From Hamadaea sp013361475 (lineage in GTDB: Bacteria > Actinomycetota > Actinomycetes > Mycobacteriales > Micromonosporaceae): a stretch of DNA of 64,000 nucleotides. The position numbers and the translations under genes are program-made. The stretch covers positions 124,001-188,000 of the forward strand of contig NZ_JBFAHM010000006.1 in the NCBI RefSeq assembly GCF_040654195.1. Reading direction: 5' to 3'. Under the pieces are notes generated by a model. The model had not been told where the DNA came from. It ran no database searches and worked only from the letters and a program-made list of their open reading frames with translations. The first letter of the stretch is position 1, and each line of letters begins with the position of its first letter. This document shows positions 1-8,203 of this stretch, piece by piece.

Positions 1-2328
1 GAGGACGCCAAGGAGTACTGGTGGTACCTGGACTCCACGCCGACCCACTCCCTGATGCGCTGGCGCTATCACTACCCGCAGGCCGAGTTCCCCTATACGC
101 GGCTCGCCGCGGTCAATCGCGAACGCGGCCGGGACGAGCCCGAGTTCGAGCTGGTCGACACCGGCGTGTTCGACGAGGACCGCTACTGGGCCGTCGAGGT
201 CGTCTACGCCAAAGCCGACCCGCACGACGTCTGCGTCGAGATCACCGTGACCAACCAAGGTCCGGACCCGGCGACGCTGCACCTCCTGCCGACGCTGTGG
301 TTCCGCAACACCTGGTCCTGGGGCCTGCCCAACCGGGACGTGAAGCCGGTGCTGCACGGCGATCCCGCCGGCGGCCGGCTCGTCGCCCGGCATCAGACCC
401 TCGGGCAACTGGTGCTGGAGGCCGGCCCCGGCCCGGACGGCACCCGCCCGCCCGCGCTGGTCTGCGACAACGAGTCCAACGCCGAGCGGCTGTGGGGACT
501 GCGGGGGCGGTCGGCGTACCCGAAGGACGGGATCAACGACCACCTGGTGCACGGCGCGGCGACGGTGAACCCCGACCTGGTCGGCACGAAAGGCTCGCTG
601 CACTACACCCTGGAGGTGGCCGGGCGGGGGTCCGTGACCCTCCGGCTGCGGCTGGCGCAGACCGCGCCGCCGCCCGCCTTCGGCCCGCCGCCAGCGCTCG
701 ACCTCGCCTTCGACCAGATCGTCGAGCAGCGCCAGGCCGAGGCCGACGCGTACTTCGCGGCCTTGACTCCAGCCGGCGCGTCCGCCGACGAGGCCGCCGT
801 CGTCCGCCAGGCAGTCGCCGGGCTGATGTGGGGCAAGCAGTTCTACCACTTCGACGTCCAGCAATGGCTCCGCGGCGATCCGGCCTCACCACCGCTGTGG
901 CCGTCCCGCCGCAAGGGGCGCAACAGCGCCTGGTGGCACATGAACAGCTTCGACGTCATCTCCATGCCCGATCCCTGGGAATACCCCTGGTACGCCGCCT
1001 GGGACCTCGCCTTCCACTGCGTCGCCATCGCGCACGTCGATCCGGGGTTCGCCAAACAGCAGCTGCTCCTGCTCCTCCGCGAGTGGTACCAGCACCCCAA
1101 CGGGCAGATCCCGGCGTACGAGTGGGCCTTCGGGGACGTGAACCCGCCCGTGCACGCCTGGGCGGCGCTACGCGTCTTCGAGATCGACGGCGGCACCGAC
1201 TTCGGCTTCCTCAGCCGGATCACGCACAAGCTGCTGCTCAACTTCACCTGGTGGGTCAACCGCAAGGACACCGACGGCAACAACGTCTTCGAAGGCGGCT
1301 TCCTCGGCCTGGACAACGTCGGCCCGTTCGACCGCTCGGCCGCGCTGCCCATCGCCGACGGCCTGCTCGAACAGTCCGACGGCACCGGCTGGATGGCGAT
1401 GTACGCCCTCAACATGCTGGAGATGTCGACCGTCCTGGCGCTGCACGACCGCACCTACGAAGACATTGCGACGAAGTTCTTCGAGCACTTCGCGTACATC
1501 GCGACGGCGGCCGCCAAGCTGTGGGACGACGCGGACGGCTTCTATTACGACTCGCTGCGCGTGCCCGGCCAAGGGCGTACGCCGATGCGCTACCGCTCGG
1601 TCGCCGGGCTGATCCCGCTGTGCGCCACGACGACGGTCGGCACGGTGACCCTCGTCCGCCTGCCTGAACTGGCCCAGCGCATCCGCTGGTTCCTCACCAA
1701 CAAGCCCGAGTACGCCGAAGTGGTCGGCTCCCGCCGGATCTCCGACGGCGGCCAGCAACGCCGGCTCCTGGCGATGGTCGACCCGGAACGACTCCTCCGC
1801 GTCCTCCGCCGGATGCTGTCCGACGAGGAGTTCCTCTCGCCGTACGGCATCCGCAGCCTGTCGAAACGACACGAGGACAAGCCCTTCACCGTGACCCTGG
1901 CCGGGCAGGACTTCACCGTCGGCTACGAGCCCGCCGAATCGACCAGCGGCGTCTTCGGCGGCAACTCCAACTGGCGCGGCCCGGTCTGGATGCCGGTCAA
2001 CTTCCTCCTCGTCGAAGCGCTCCGCGAGTACGCGCTGTTCTTCGGCGACGACCTCCGCGTCGAGTATCCGGTGCGCTCGGGGGTGCAACGTACGCTGACC
2101 GAAGTCGCCGACGACCTCGCCGACCGGCTGATCTCCCTCTTCCTCCGCGACGAGCACGGACGACGGCCGATCTACGGCGCGTGCGAGCTGTTCCAAACCC
2201 ATCCCGACTGGAAGGATCGGCTCGCCTTCCCCGAGTACTTCCACGGAGACAACGGGGCGGCACTGGGCGCCTGGCACCAGACAGGCTGGACGGCCCTGGT
2301 CCTGAACCTCATCCTCCACCGCCGCTGA
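1..2328 (+). CDS. GH63-type glucosidase, 5'-truncated by window edge
   Basis: The reading frame is open from base 1 and ends at TGA 2326-2328, so the N-terminus lies outside the window; the first internal ATG (55) is not the start, because the upstream codons already read EDAKEYWWYLDSTPTHSLM, a conserved block of bacterial GH63/MGH1-like glucosidases. Further family blocks are LLPTLWFRNTWSWG and, near the C-terminus, VFGGNSNWRGPVWMPVNFLL, both in the (alpha/alpha)6 barrel. Family members hydrolyse alpha-glucosidic or mannosylglycerate-type substrates; the substrate here cannot be told from sequence. No signal peptide can be judged because the start is missing. It precedes a glycogen debranching enzyme on the same strand, so a role in alpha-glucan or trehalose-type metabolism is inferred. 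Confidence 0.85.
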   Translation, partial: EDAKEYWWYLDSTPTHSLMRWRYHYPQAEFPYTRLAAVNRERGRDEPEFELVDTGVFDEDRYWAVEVVYAKADPHDVCVEITVTNQGPDPATLHLLPTLWFRNTWSWGLPNRDVKPVLHGDPAGGRLVARHQTLGQLVLEAGPGPDGTRPPALVCDNESNAERLWGLRGRSAYPKDGINDHLVHGAATVNPDLVGTKGSLHYTLEVAGRGSVTLRLRLAQTAPPPAFGPPPALDLAFDQIVEQRQAEADAYFAALTPAGASADEAAVVRQAVAGLMWGKQFYHFDVQQWLRGDPASPPLWPSRRKGRNSAWWHMNSFDVISMPDPWEYPWYAAWDLAFHCVAIAHVDPGFAKQQLLLLLREWYQHPNGQIPAYEWAFGDVNPPVHAWAALRVFEIDGGTDFGFLSRITHKLLLNFTWWVNRKDTDGNNVFEGGFLGLDNVGPFDRSAALPIADGLLEQSDGTGWMAMYALNMLEMSTVLALHDRTYEDIATKFFEHFAYIATAAAKLWDDADGFYYDSLRVPGQGRTPMRYRSVAGLIPLCATTTVGTVTLVRLPELAQRIRWFLTNKPEYAEVVGSRRISDGGQQRRLLAMVDPERLLRVLRRMLSDEEFLSPYGIRSLSKRHEDKPFTVTLAGQDFTVGYEPAESTSGVFGGNSNWRGPVWMPVNFLLVEALREYALFFGDDLRVEYPVRSGVQRTLTEVADDLADRLISLFLRDEHGRRPIYGACELFQTHPDWKDRLAFPEYFHGDNGAALGAWHQTGWTALVLNLILHRR

Positions 2329-2396
2329 CGGCAGCCGCCGTTCTCGGCGGTCCAGCAGAGCGAGTCTCCTGTGGAAAACCTTCTCGGCCCGGTCGG

Positions 2397-2537
2397 TGAT
2401 CGTCGGCAGCCGACGATCAGGCCGGTCAGAGCCCCATTATCGGCGGCAGCCGACGATCATCGGGGCGCAAACTGCCAAGATTGGCGGCCGCCGACGATCA
2501 ACACACGCCTGGGGTTGGAAGAGCAGCCGATAATCGG
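2397..2537. promoter_or_regulatory. cluster of three palindromes upstream of the debranching enzyme
   Basis: Three related dyads lie in the 213-bp gap before the next gene. The first (2397-2419) is TGATCGTCGGC-A-GCCGACGATCA, perfect apart from its centre. The second (2436-2460) and third (2479-2499) keep the right half GCCGACGATCA and have diverged left halves. A fourth half-site, GCCGATAATCG, lies at 2526-2536, next to the SD of the gene. Repeated spaced dyads ahead of a start codon look like operators; a role as terminator for the GH63 gene is possible but no T-run follows. Confidence 0.5.
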
Positions 2538-2541
2538 AGGT

Positions 2542-4440
2542 ATGACGATCCGGTTCGGACCGCAGCTCTGCACCGACCTGTCCGAGGGCGCGCGACGCGA
2601 ATGGCTGGTGACCGACGGCCTCGGCGGGTACGCCATGGGCACCGTCTCCGGCCTGCGTACGCGCCGCTATCACGGGCTGCTGGTGGTGGCCGATCCGGTG
2701 CACGGGCCGGCTCGGCGGCGGCTCGGGCTGGCGAGTCTGGACGCGACGGTCACCCTCGAATCGGGCCGCAGTGTGCGGTTGGGCGTACACGAGTGGGCCG
2801 ACGGCACGCTCGATCCGCGCGGGCACGAGCTGCTGGCCACGTTCGACCTTGCGGACGGCATACCCCGGTGGCGATGGCAGATCGGCTCGGTGGTGATCGA
2901 GCGGGAGATCGCGATGCGGCACGGGGAACCGGCGGTCGCCGTGGTGCACCGGCTGGTCAGCGGCGGCCCGGTCGAGCTGACCCTCGCCGTGCTCGGCACC
3001 TGGCGGGACGTCCACGGTGAACGGACCGCGCAGGGTCCACCGCCCGAGAGCGTGACGACGGCCGACGGGGTGGTCGTCGAGAGGGCTTACCGCGTACAGG
3101 GGGACGCGGAGTGGCGGGCGAAGGGCGAGTGGTGGTTCGGCGTACGCCATCGCGAGGAAGCGGCGCGGGGCCTCACTCCGGTCGAGGACCTGTGGCACTT
3201 CGGGGAGTACGCCGGTCGCCTCGACCGACCCGGGCAGGCCATCGGGGTGACCGCGTCCGCTGAGGGCACCCGCGTCGAGCCCGCCGAGACGACCGTCGAG
3301 CTGGCCCGCGACCGGGGACGGCGGCTGGGCGACGACCGGGCCGCCGACCAGTTCGTCATCCGTACGCCGACCGGCCCGGACGTCGTCGCGGGCTATCCGT
3401 GGTTCGGGGCCTGGGGCCGGGACACGATGATCTCCTATGAGGGGCTCTTCCTGGCGACCGGACGCCTCGACGAGGGCCGTGAGTTGCTGCGGGACTACGC
3501 GGCCACGCTCAGCGAGGGCATGCTGGCGAACACCTGCGACACGGGGTCCCGGGAGTACAACACCGCCGACGCCACGCTGTGGTTCCTGCACGCGGTCGAC
3601 CGTCATGCGCGGCTGGACCCGGATCTGGCCGAGGAGTTGCGGCCGCAGCTGCGGTCGGTCGTGGACCACCACACCTGGGGCACCCGGTACGCGATCAGGA
3701 TGGACCCCGTCGACGGCCTGCTGAGCCAGGGGGCCGACGGCGAGGCGTTGACCTGGATGGACGCCCGAGTCGACGGGGTGCCGGTGACCCAGCGGGCGGG
3801 CAAGGCGGTGGACGTCAACGCGCTGTGGGTCAACGGGCTGGCCGGCTTGGCTGAGCGCTGGCCCGAGGACGGCTATCGGCGGTTGCACGACCGGGCCAGA
3901 GAGTCCTTCCAGGCGAGGTTCCCGCGCGAGGACGGCCTCCTCCACGACGTGCTCGACGAGCCCGACCAGCGAACTCGACCCGACCGGCGAACCCGACCCG
4001 ACCAGCGAACCCGACCCGGCCAGCGAATCGGACGTGACCCGGGAGTCCGGCCGAACCAGCTCCTCGCCTGGTCGCTCCCCTATGCGCCGCTCACTCCGGA
4101 GCCCGAGCCGTTGCGCCGCCTGATGGACCACCTGCTCACGCCGATGGGCTTGCGCAGTCTGTCACCGGAGGCCGACGGCTACCGGGGACGTCATCGGGGT
4201 ACGCCCGCCGAGCGCGACGGCGCATACCACCAGGGAACGGTGTGGCCGTGGCTGCTCGGCCCGCTGCACGACGCCGCCGCGAAAGTCGGCCTCGAGGTGG
4301 ACGGCAGTGGGATCGAGGCCCACCGGACCGACTACGGCCTCGGCTCGGTGAGCGAGACCGCCGACGGCGACGCGCCCCACGGGGCGACCGGGTGTCCCTT
4401 CCAGGCCTGGTCCGTCGCGGAGACGACACGTGTCACCTAG
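2542..4440 (+). CDS. glycogen debranching enzyme (amylo-alpha-1,6-glucosidase family)
   Basis: A 632-residue cytoplasmic protein matching the bacterial/archaeal GDE_N plus GDE_C architecture. The N-terminal block EWLVTDGLGGYAMGTVSGL and RRYHGLLVVA are diagnostic. The C-terminal (alpha/alpha)6 domain shows PWFGAWGRDTMISYEG, LSQGADGEALTWMDA and GTVWPWLLGPL. It would hydrolyse alpha-1,6 branch stubs of glycogen. The start is placed at ATG 2542, because MTIRFGPQLC is where family members begin; the GGAGG at 2536-2540 is unusually close (one base) to it. Residues about 475-497 form an Arg/Asp/Pro hexapeptide repeat, a probable surface loop insertion. The neighbours are glycogen genes on the same strand. 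Confidence 0.88.
   Translation: MTIRFGPQLCTDLSEGARREWLVTDGLGGYAMGTVSGLRTRRYHGLLVVADPVHGPARRRLGLASLDATVTLESGRSVRLGVHEWADGTLDPRGHELLATFDLADGIPRWRWQIGSVVIEREIAMRHGEPAVAVVHRLVSGGPVELTLAVLGTWRDVHGERTAQGPPPESVTTADGVVVERAYRVQGDAEWRAKGEWWFGVRHREEAARGLTPVEDLWHFGEYAGRLDRPGQAIGVTASAEGTRVEPAETTVELARDRGRRLGDDRAADQFVIRTPTGPDVVAGYPWFGAWGRDTMISYEGLFLATGRLDEGRELLRDYAATLSEGMLANTCDTGSREYNTADATLWFLHAVDRHARLDPDLAEELRPQLRSVVDHHTWGTRYAIRMDPVDGLLSQGADGEALTWMDARVDGVPVTQRAGKAVDVNALWVNGLAGLAERWPEDGYRRLHDRARESFQARFPREDGLLHDVLDEPDQRTRPDRRTRPDQRTRPGQRIGRDPGVRPNQLLAWSLPYAPLTPEPEPLRRLMDHLLTPMGLRSLSPEADGYRGRHRGTPAERDGAYHQGTVWPWLLGPLHDAAAKVGLEVDGSGIEAHRTDYGLGSVSETADGDAPHGATGCPFQAWSVAETTRVT
3964..4030 (+). repeat. in-frame 18-bp tandem repeat inside the debranching gene
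   Basis: About 3.7 copies of an 18-bp unit beginning GACCAGCGAACTCGACCC encode DQRTRP, DRRTRP, DQRTRP and GQRIGR. The unit is a multiple of three, so copy-number change would keep the frame. It lies between conserved parts of the catalytic domain and looks like a loop. Confidence 0.85.
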
Positions 4441-4470
4441 CCGTCATACCGTCGGCCGCCCACCCTTTGC

Positions 4471-4533
4471 CGCTGGATCACGGTTCCCGGCCGAATCTTG
4501 GACCAAGATTCGACACAGATCCCTGATCCAGCG
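4471..4533. repeat. 63-bp palindrome family, copy 1
   Basis: The copy starts with CGCTGGATCA and ends with CCCTGATCCAGCG; the centre AATCTTGGACCAAGATT is a perfect dyad. It is the most decayed copy, with mismatches in the middle of the right arm. It begins 31 bp after the stop codon of the debranching enzyme. Confidence 0.95.
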
Positions 4534-4745
4534 CCCAACGCAGCAGCGCGAGACGACACGCGTGACCGAGTGACACGCCGGACGAAACGCCCTAGCAAGG
4601 CGAACGTTACATTCCGGAAACCTGAACTTCTCCGCCGGTAACGCCTGATCAGCGAGGATAGAGGCACCCCGTCGAACCACCAGGCGCCTGGTCAGGTGCC
4701 TGGTGTCGTGTGCACGGGCGGGGCGCGTTCACCCTGGGGGCCGGT
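4534..4745 (+). promoter_or_regulatory. non-coding leader of the GT4-glgB operon with a hairpin
   Basis: No gene is visible here. A near-perfect dyad, CACCAGGC...GCCTGGTG, occupies 4678-4705 and could fold in the 5' leader of the next gene. AACGTTACATTCCGGAAAC at 4603-4621 resembles a sequence at 38808-38828 upstream of the acylase gene. A promoter probably lies here because the preceding palindrome would separate the transcripts, but no clear -35/-10 pair could be fixed. Confidence 0.4.
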
Positions 4746-6104
4746 ATGTCGCTTGTCATGGATCAACTCACCACTGGAGCCGTCGGCGAGGCGCGAGCCA
4801 CCGGCACCGTCGGCACGGGAGCCGGCGGGGCCGGCCGGGCGAAGCCGCTTCGCGTCCTGATGCTCTCCTGGGAGTACCCGCCGCTGGTCGTCGGCGGCCT
4901 TGGCCGGCACGTCCACGCGCTGGCCACCTCCCTCGTCGCGGTCGGGCACGACGTCACCGTGGTGACCCGGCACGCGCCGGGCGCTCCGCTCGACGAGGTG
5001 GTCGAGGGCGTACGCGTCGTCCGCGCCCCGGAGGACCCGCCGCAGTTCCCGCTCGCGACGCCGTCGTTGCTGGCCTGGACGATGGCGTTCAACCACACGC
5101 TGACCCGGGCGGCGCTGCGCGCGACCGGCGGGGACTCGGCGTACGACGTGATCCACGCGCACGACTGGCTCGTCACGCACACCGCCGTGACGCTCAAGGA
5201 ACATCTCGGCATCCCGCTGGTCGCGACGATCCACGCGACCGAGGCCGGCCGGCACCAGGGCTGGCTGCCGGAGGAGATGAACAAATGCATCCACTCCGTC
5301 GAGTGGTGGCTCACCCACGAGGCGAACCGGGTGCTCGTCTGCTCCGAGTACATGAAGTGGGAGGTCGGCAAGCTCTGGGAACCGTCGCTCGACCGGGTCG
5401 AGGTCATCCCGAACGGCGTCGACGACCGTGCCTGGACGGCCGCGCCGGAGGCGGTGGCCAAGGCCCGGGCCCGGCTCGGCGGGAAGGGTCCACTCGTCGG
5501 GTTCGCCGGGCGGCTCGTCTACGAGAAGGGCGTCCAGCACCTGGTCGGCGCCATCCCACAACTGCGCGCCGAGCACCCTGGGCTCCGCGTGGTCATCTCC
5601 GGCGACGGTCCCTTCCGCAGCGAACTGCAGGAGCAGGCCGCCAAGCTCCGGCTCGGCACGAGCGTCACGTTCACCGGCTTCCTGAACGCCGGTGAGCTGC
5701 CCGCCGTTCTCGGCGCCACCGACGCCACCGTCGTCCCGAGCCTCTACGAGCCGTTCGGCATGGTCGCGCTGGAGGCCGCCGCCGCGGGCGCGCCGCTCGC
5801 CGTGGCGGCCACCGGCGGACTGGCCGAGATCGTCGAGCCTGGGGTCAACGGGGTCACCTTCCCGCACAGCGATCCAGAAGCCCTGGCCACGGCGGTCGGC
5901 GGTCTGCTCGCGGATCGGTCCGGCGCGCGGCGCATGGTCGAACACGGGCGGCTCGTCCTCCGCGAACGCTACGCGTGGCACGGGATCGCCACGCGCACCG
6001 CGGCGGCGTACCGGCGGGCGGGCACCAGCAGCACCGTCGGGGTCCAGGTCGGGACCCTCCCCCAGCTCTCCGTCCCCGCCGGCGTGAATCTGTTGTACGC
6101 ATGA
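4746..6104 (+). CDS. GT4-family glycosyltransferase, glycogen-synthase-like
   Basis: The protein has 452 residues from ATG 4746, chosen over ATG 4710 because a G-rich SD (GGGGG, 4736-4740) precedes it. After a low-complexity Ala/Gly stretch, the GT-B N-domain begins with RVLMLSWEYPPLVVGGLGRH, the nucleotide-sugar/acceptor loop typical of actinobacterial glycogen synthases. The retaining GT4 E-x7-E motif is EPFGMVALE, with E335 and E343. It should add alpha-1,4-glucosyl units, from ADP-glucose (GlgA-like) or making maltose-1-phosphate (GlgM-like); sequence alone does not settle which. Its stop overlaps the glgB start (ATGA 6101-6104), so the two are translationally coupled. Confidence 0.82.
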   Translation: MSLVMDQLTTGAVGEARATGTVGTGAGGAGRAKPLRVLMLSWEYPPLVVGGLGRHVHALATSLVAVGHDVTVVTRHAPGAPLDEVVEGVRVVRAPEDPPQFPLATPSLLAWTMAFNHTLTRAALRATGGDSAYDVIHAHDWLVTHTAVTLKEHLGIPLVATIHATEAGRHQGWLPEEMNKCIHSVEWWLTHEANRVLVCSEYMKWEVGKLWEPSLDRVEVIPNGVDDRAWTAAPEAVAKARARLGGKGPLVGFAGRLVYEKGVQHLVGAIPQLRAEHPGLRVVISGDGPFRSELQEQAAKLRLGTSVTFTGFLNAGELPAVLGATDATVVPSLYEPFGMVALEAAAAGAPLAVAATGGLAEIVEPGVNGVTFPHSDPEALATAVGGLLADRSGARRMVEHGRLVLRERYAWHGIATRTAAAYRRAGTSSTVGVQVGTLPQLSVPAGVNLLYA

Positions 6105-8203
6105 AGCAGCCGACCGATCTCGATCTGTATCTGTTCGCCCAGGGCCGTCATGAGCAACTGTGGACCGTGCTGGGCGCACATGAGGCAGCCGACGGCGGCT
6201 GCCGGTTCGCCGTGTGGGCTCCGAACGCCCGTGAAGTCCGCGTCGTCGGCGACTTCACCGGCTGGGGCGCTGCTGACGGCGTATCCCTGGAGAAGCAGGG
6301 ACCCAGCGGGGTCTGGAGCGGAACCGCGGACCAGGCCCGGCGCGGACAGCGATACAAGTACCGGATTCTCGGCGCGGACGGGGTGTGGCGCGACAAGGCC
6401 GACCCGATGGCGCGCCGCGCCCAGACGCCGCCGGACACCGCGTCGGAGATCTGGACCAGCGAGTATCAGTGGGGCGACGACGCCTGGATGAAGGATCGCC
6501 CGGGTGAGCACCACCGGCGGCCGATGAGCGTCTACGAGGTCCACCTGGGATCGTGGCGGCCCGGGCTGTCCTATCGCGAGCTGGCCACGCAGCTGACCGA
6601 GCACGTCGCCGACCTCGGTTTCACCCACGTCGAGTTCCTGCCCGTGATGGCCCATCCCTATGGCCCGAGCTGGGGTTATCAGGTGACCGGCTATTACGCG
6701 CCGGACGCGCGCCTCGGTACGCCCGACGACTTCCGCCAGCTGATCGACGCCCTGCACCAGGCGGGGATCGGCGTGTTGCTGGACTGGGTGCCCGCCCACT
6801 TCCCGAAGGACGACTGGGCGCTGGCCCGGTTCGACGGCACCCCGCTCTACGAGCATCCCGATCCGCGCCGGGGCGAGCATCCGGACTGGGGCAGCCTCGT
6901 GTTCGACTACGGACGACCCGAGGTACGCAACTTCCTCATCGCCAACGCCCGCTACTGGTGCGAGGAGTTCCACGTCGACGGCCTGCGGGTGGACGCCGTC
7001 GCCTCGCTGCTCTACCTGGACTACTCCCGGCAACCGGGCGAATGGACGCCGAACATCTACGGCGGCAACACTCATCTGGAGGCCGTCGACTTCCTCCGCG
7101 ACCTCAACGCCGCCGTGTACGCCGACCACCCGGGCGTCGTGATGATCGCCGAGGAGTCGACCGCCTGGCCGTCGGTGTCCCGGCCGGTCGACTGGGGCGG
7201 GCTGGGCTTCGGTCTCAAATGGAACATGGGCTGGATGCACGACACGCTGTCCTACGCCGAGCAGGACCCGTTGTGGCGGCACGAACGCCACGACCAGCTG
7301 ACCCTGCCCGGCCTGTACGCCTTCGACGAGCAGTTCCTGCTGCCGTTGAGCCACGACGAGGTGGTGCACGGCAAACGATCCCTGGCCGGCAAACTGCCCG
7401 GCGACCGGTGGCAACGCGTCGCCGGATTACGCGGGCTGCTGGCGTACATGTGGGCGTTCCCGGGCAAGAAGCTCGTCTTCATGGGCGCCGAGCTGGCCGT
7501 GGAACACGAGTGGAGCGAGGCCTGGGGGCTCGACTGGTCCGTCCGGGCCGATCCGCTGGTGGGCGGCGTCGAATCGCTGGTCCGTGACCTCAACTCGCTC
7601 TACCGGGCGCAGCCGGCGTTGTGGGAACTGGACACCTCGCCGGACGGCTGGCAGTGGCTGCACTCCGACCCAGCGTCCAATGTGGTCGCCTTCGCTCGCC
7701 GTTCACACGAAGGCGCGCCCGTCGTCTGCGTGGCCAACTTCGCCGGGGTGCCACACTCCGGATACCGGATTCGGCTGCCCGCCCCGGGCACGTGGCGCGA
7801 GATGCTCAACACCGACGCCACCTGCTACGGGGGTTCTGGGGCGGGCAACCTCGGCTCCGCCTTCGCCGACTCGGACGGGTGGGCCTCGCTCACGCTCGGC
7901 CCCCACGCCGTCCTCTACCTCACGACGGCGAGCGCCGCGCAGTCAGGAGTACCGATCATGAGTGACGAGTCCACCCCGGTGCCCGCCAAGGAGCCGGCCC
8001 GGGACTTCGCCGCACTGAACACCCCGCACCCACCCCGGCAGTGCCCGCATTCCGACACACGACCCGCATTCCCGCGCTGGATCAGGGTTCCCGGTCGAAT
8101 CTTGGCTCAAGATTCGACCGGGAACCCTGATCCAGCGCTCACGGGAAGGCGAGAGGAGGGGGAACGGGGTGGGTCAGCGGGTGCCGCGAGGCAACGAGCG
8201 TGA
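6101..8203 (+). CDS. glgB: 1,4-alpha-glucan branching enzyme (GH13) with unusual C-terminal tail
   Basis: The 700-residue product makes alpha-1,6 branches in glycogen. An N-terminal CBM48 region (about 20-105, FAVWAPNAREVRVVGDF) is followed by the GH13 barrel. Catalytic residues are D298 in GLRVDAVASLLYLDY, E351 in MIAEEST and D419 in LSHDEVVHGK. The conserved fold ends near HAVLYLTT (about residue 608). The remaining ~90 residues have no family counterpart, are Pro/Arg-rich, and include the translation of palindrome copy 2 (RWIRVPGRILAQDSTGNPDP). The original stop was probably lost or never existed ahead of the repeat. The last 30 bp overlap the convergent MocR-type gene. Confidence 0.95.
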   Translation: MKQPTDLDLYLFAQGRHEQLWTVLGAHEAADGGCRFAVWAPNAREVRVVGDFTGWGAADGVSLEKQGPSGVWSGTADQARRGQRYKYRILGADGVWRDKADPMARRAQTPPDTASEIWTSEYQWGDDAWMKDRPGEHHRRPMSVYEVHLGSWRPGLSYRELATQLTEHVADLGFTHVEFLPVMAHPYGPSWGYQVTGYYAPDARLGTPDDFRQLIDALHQAGIGVLLDWVPAHFPKDDWALARFDGTPLYEHPDPRRGEHPDWGSLVFDYGRPEVRNFLIANARYWCEEFHVDGLRVDAVASLLYLDYSRQPGEWTPNIYGGNTHLEAVDFLRDLNAAVYADHPGVVMIAEESTAWPSVSRPVDWGGLGFGLKWNMGWMHDTLSYAEQDPLWRHERHDQLTLPGLYAFDEQFLLPLSHDEVVHGKRSLAGKLPGDRWQRVAGLRGLLAYMWAFPGKKLVFMGAELAVEHEWSEAWGLDWSVRADPLVGGVESLVRDLNSLYRAQPALWELDTSPDGWQWLHSDPASNVVAFARRSHEGAPVVCVANFAGVPHSGYRIRLPAPGTWREMLNTDATCYGGSGAGNLGSAFADSDGWASLTLGPHAVLYLTTASAAQSGVPIMSDESTPVPAKEPARDFAALNTPHPPRQCPHSDTRPAFPRWIRVPGRILAQDSTGNPDPALTGRREEGERGGSAGAARQRA
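8075..8137. repeat. 63-bp palindrome family, copy 2, inside the glgB frame
   Basis: This is the best-preserved copy, with arms CGCTGGATCAGGGTTCCCGG and CCGGGAACCCTGATCCAGCG that are perfect complements. It is read in frame as the tail of GlgB and ends 36 bp before the stop codon of the convergent MocR-type gene. Confidence 0.97.
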
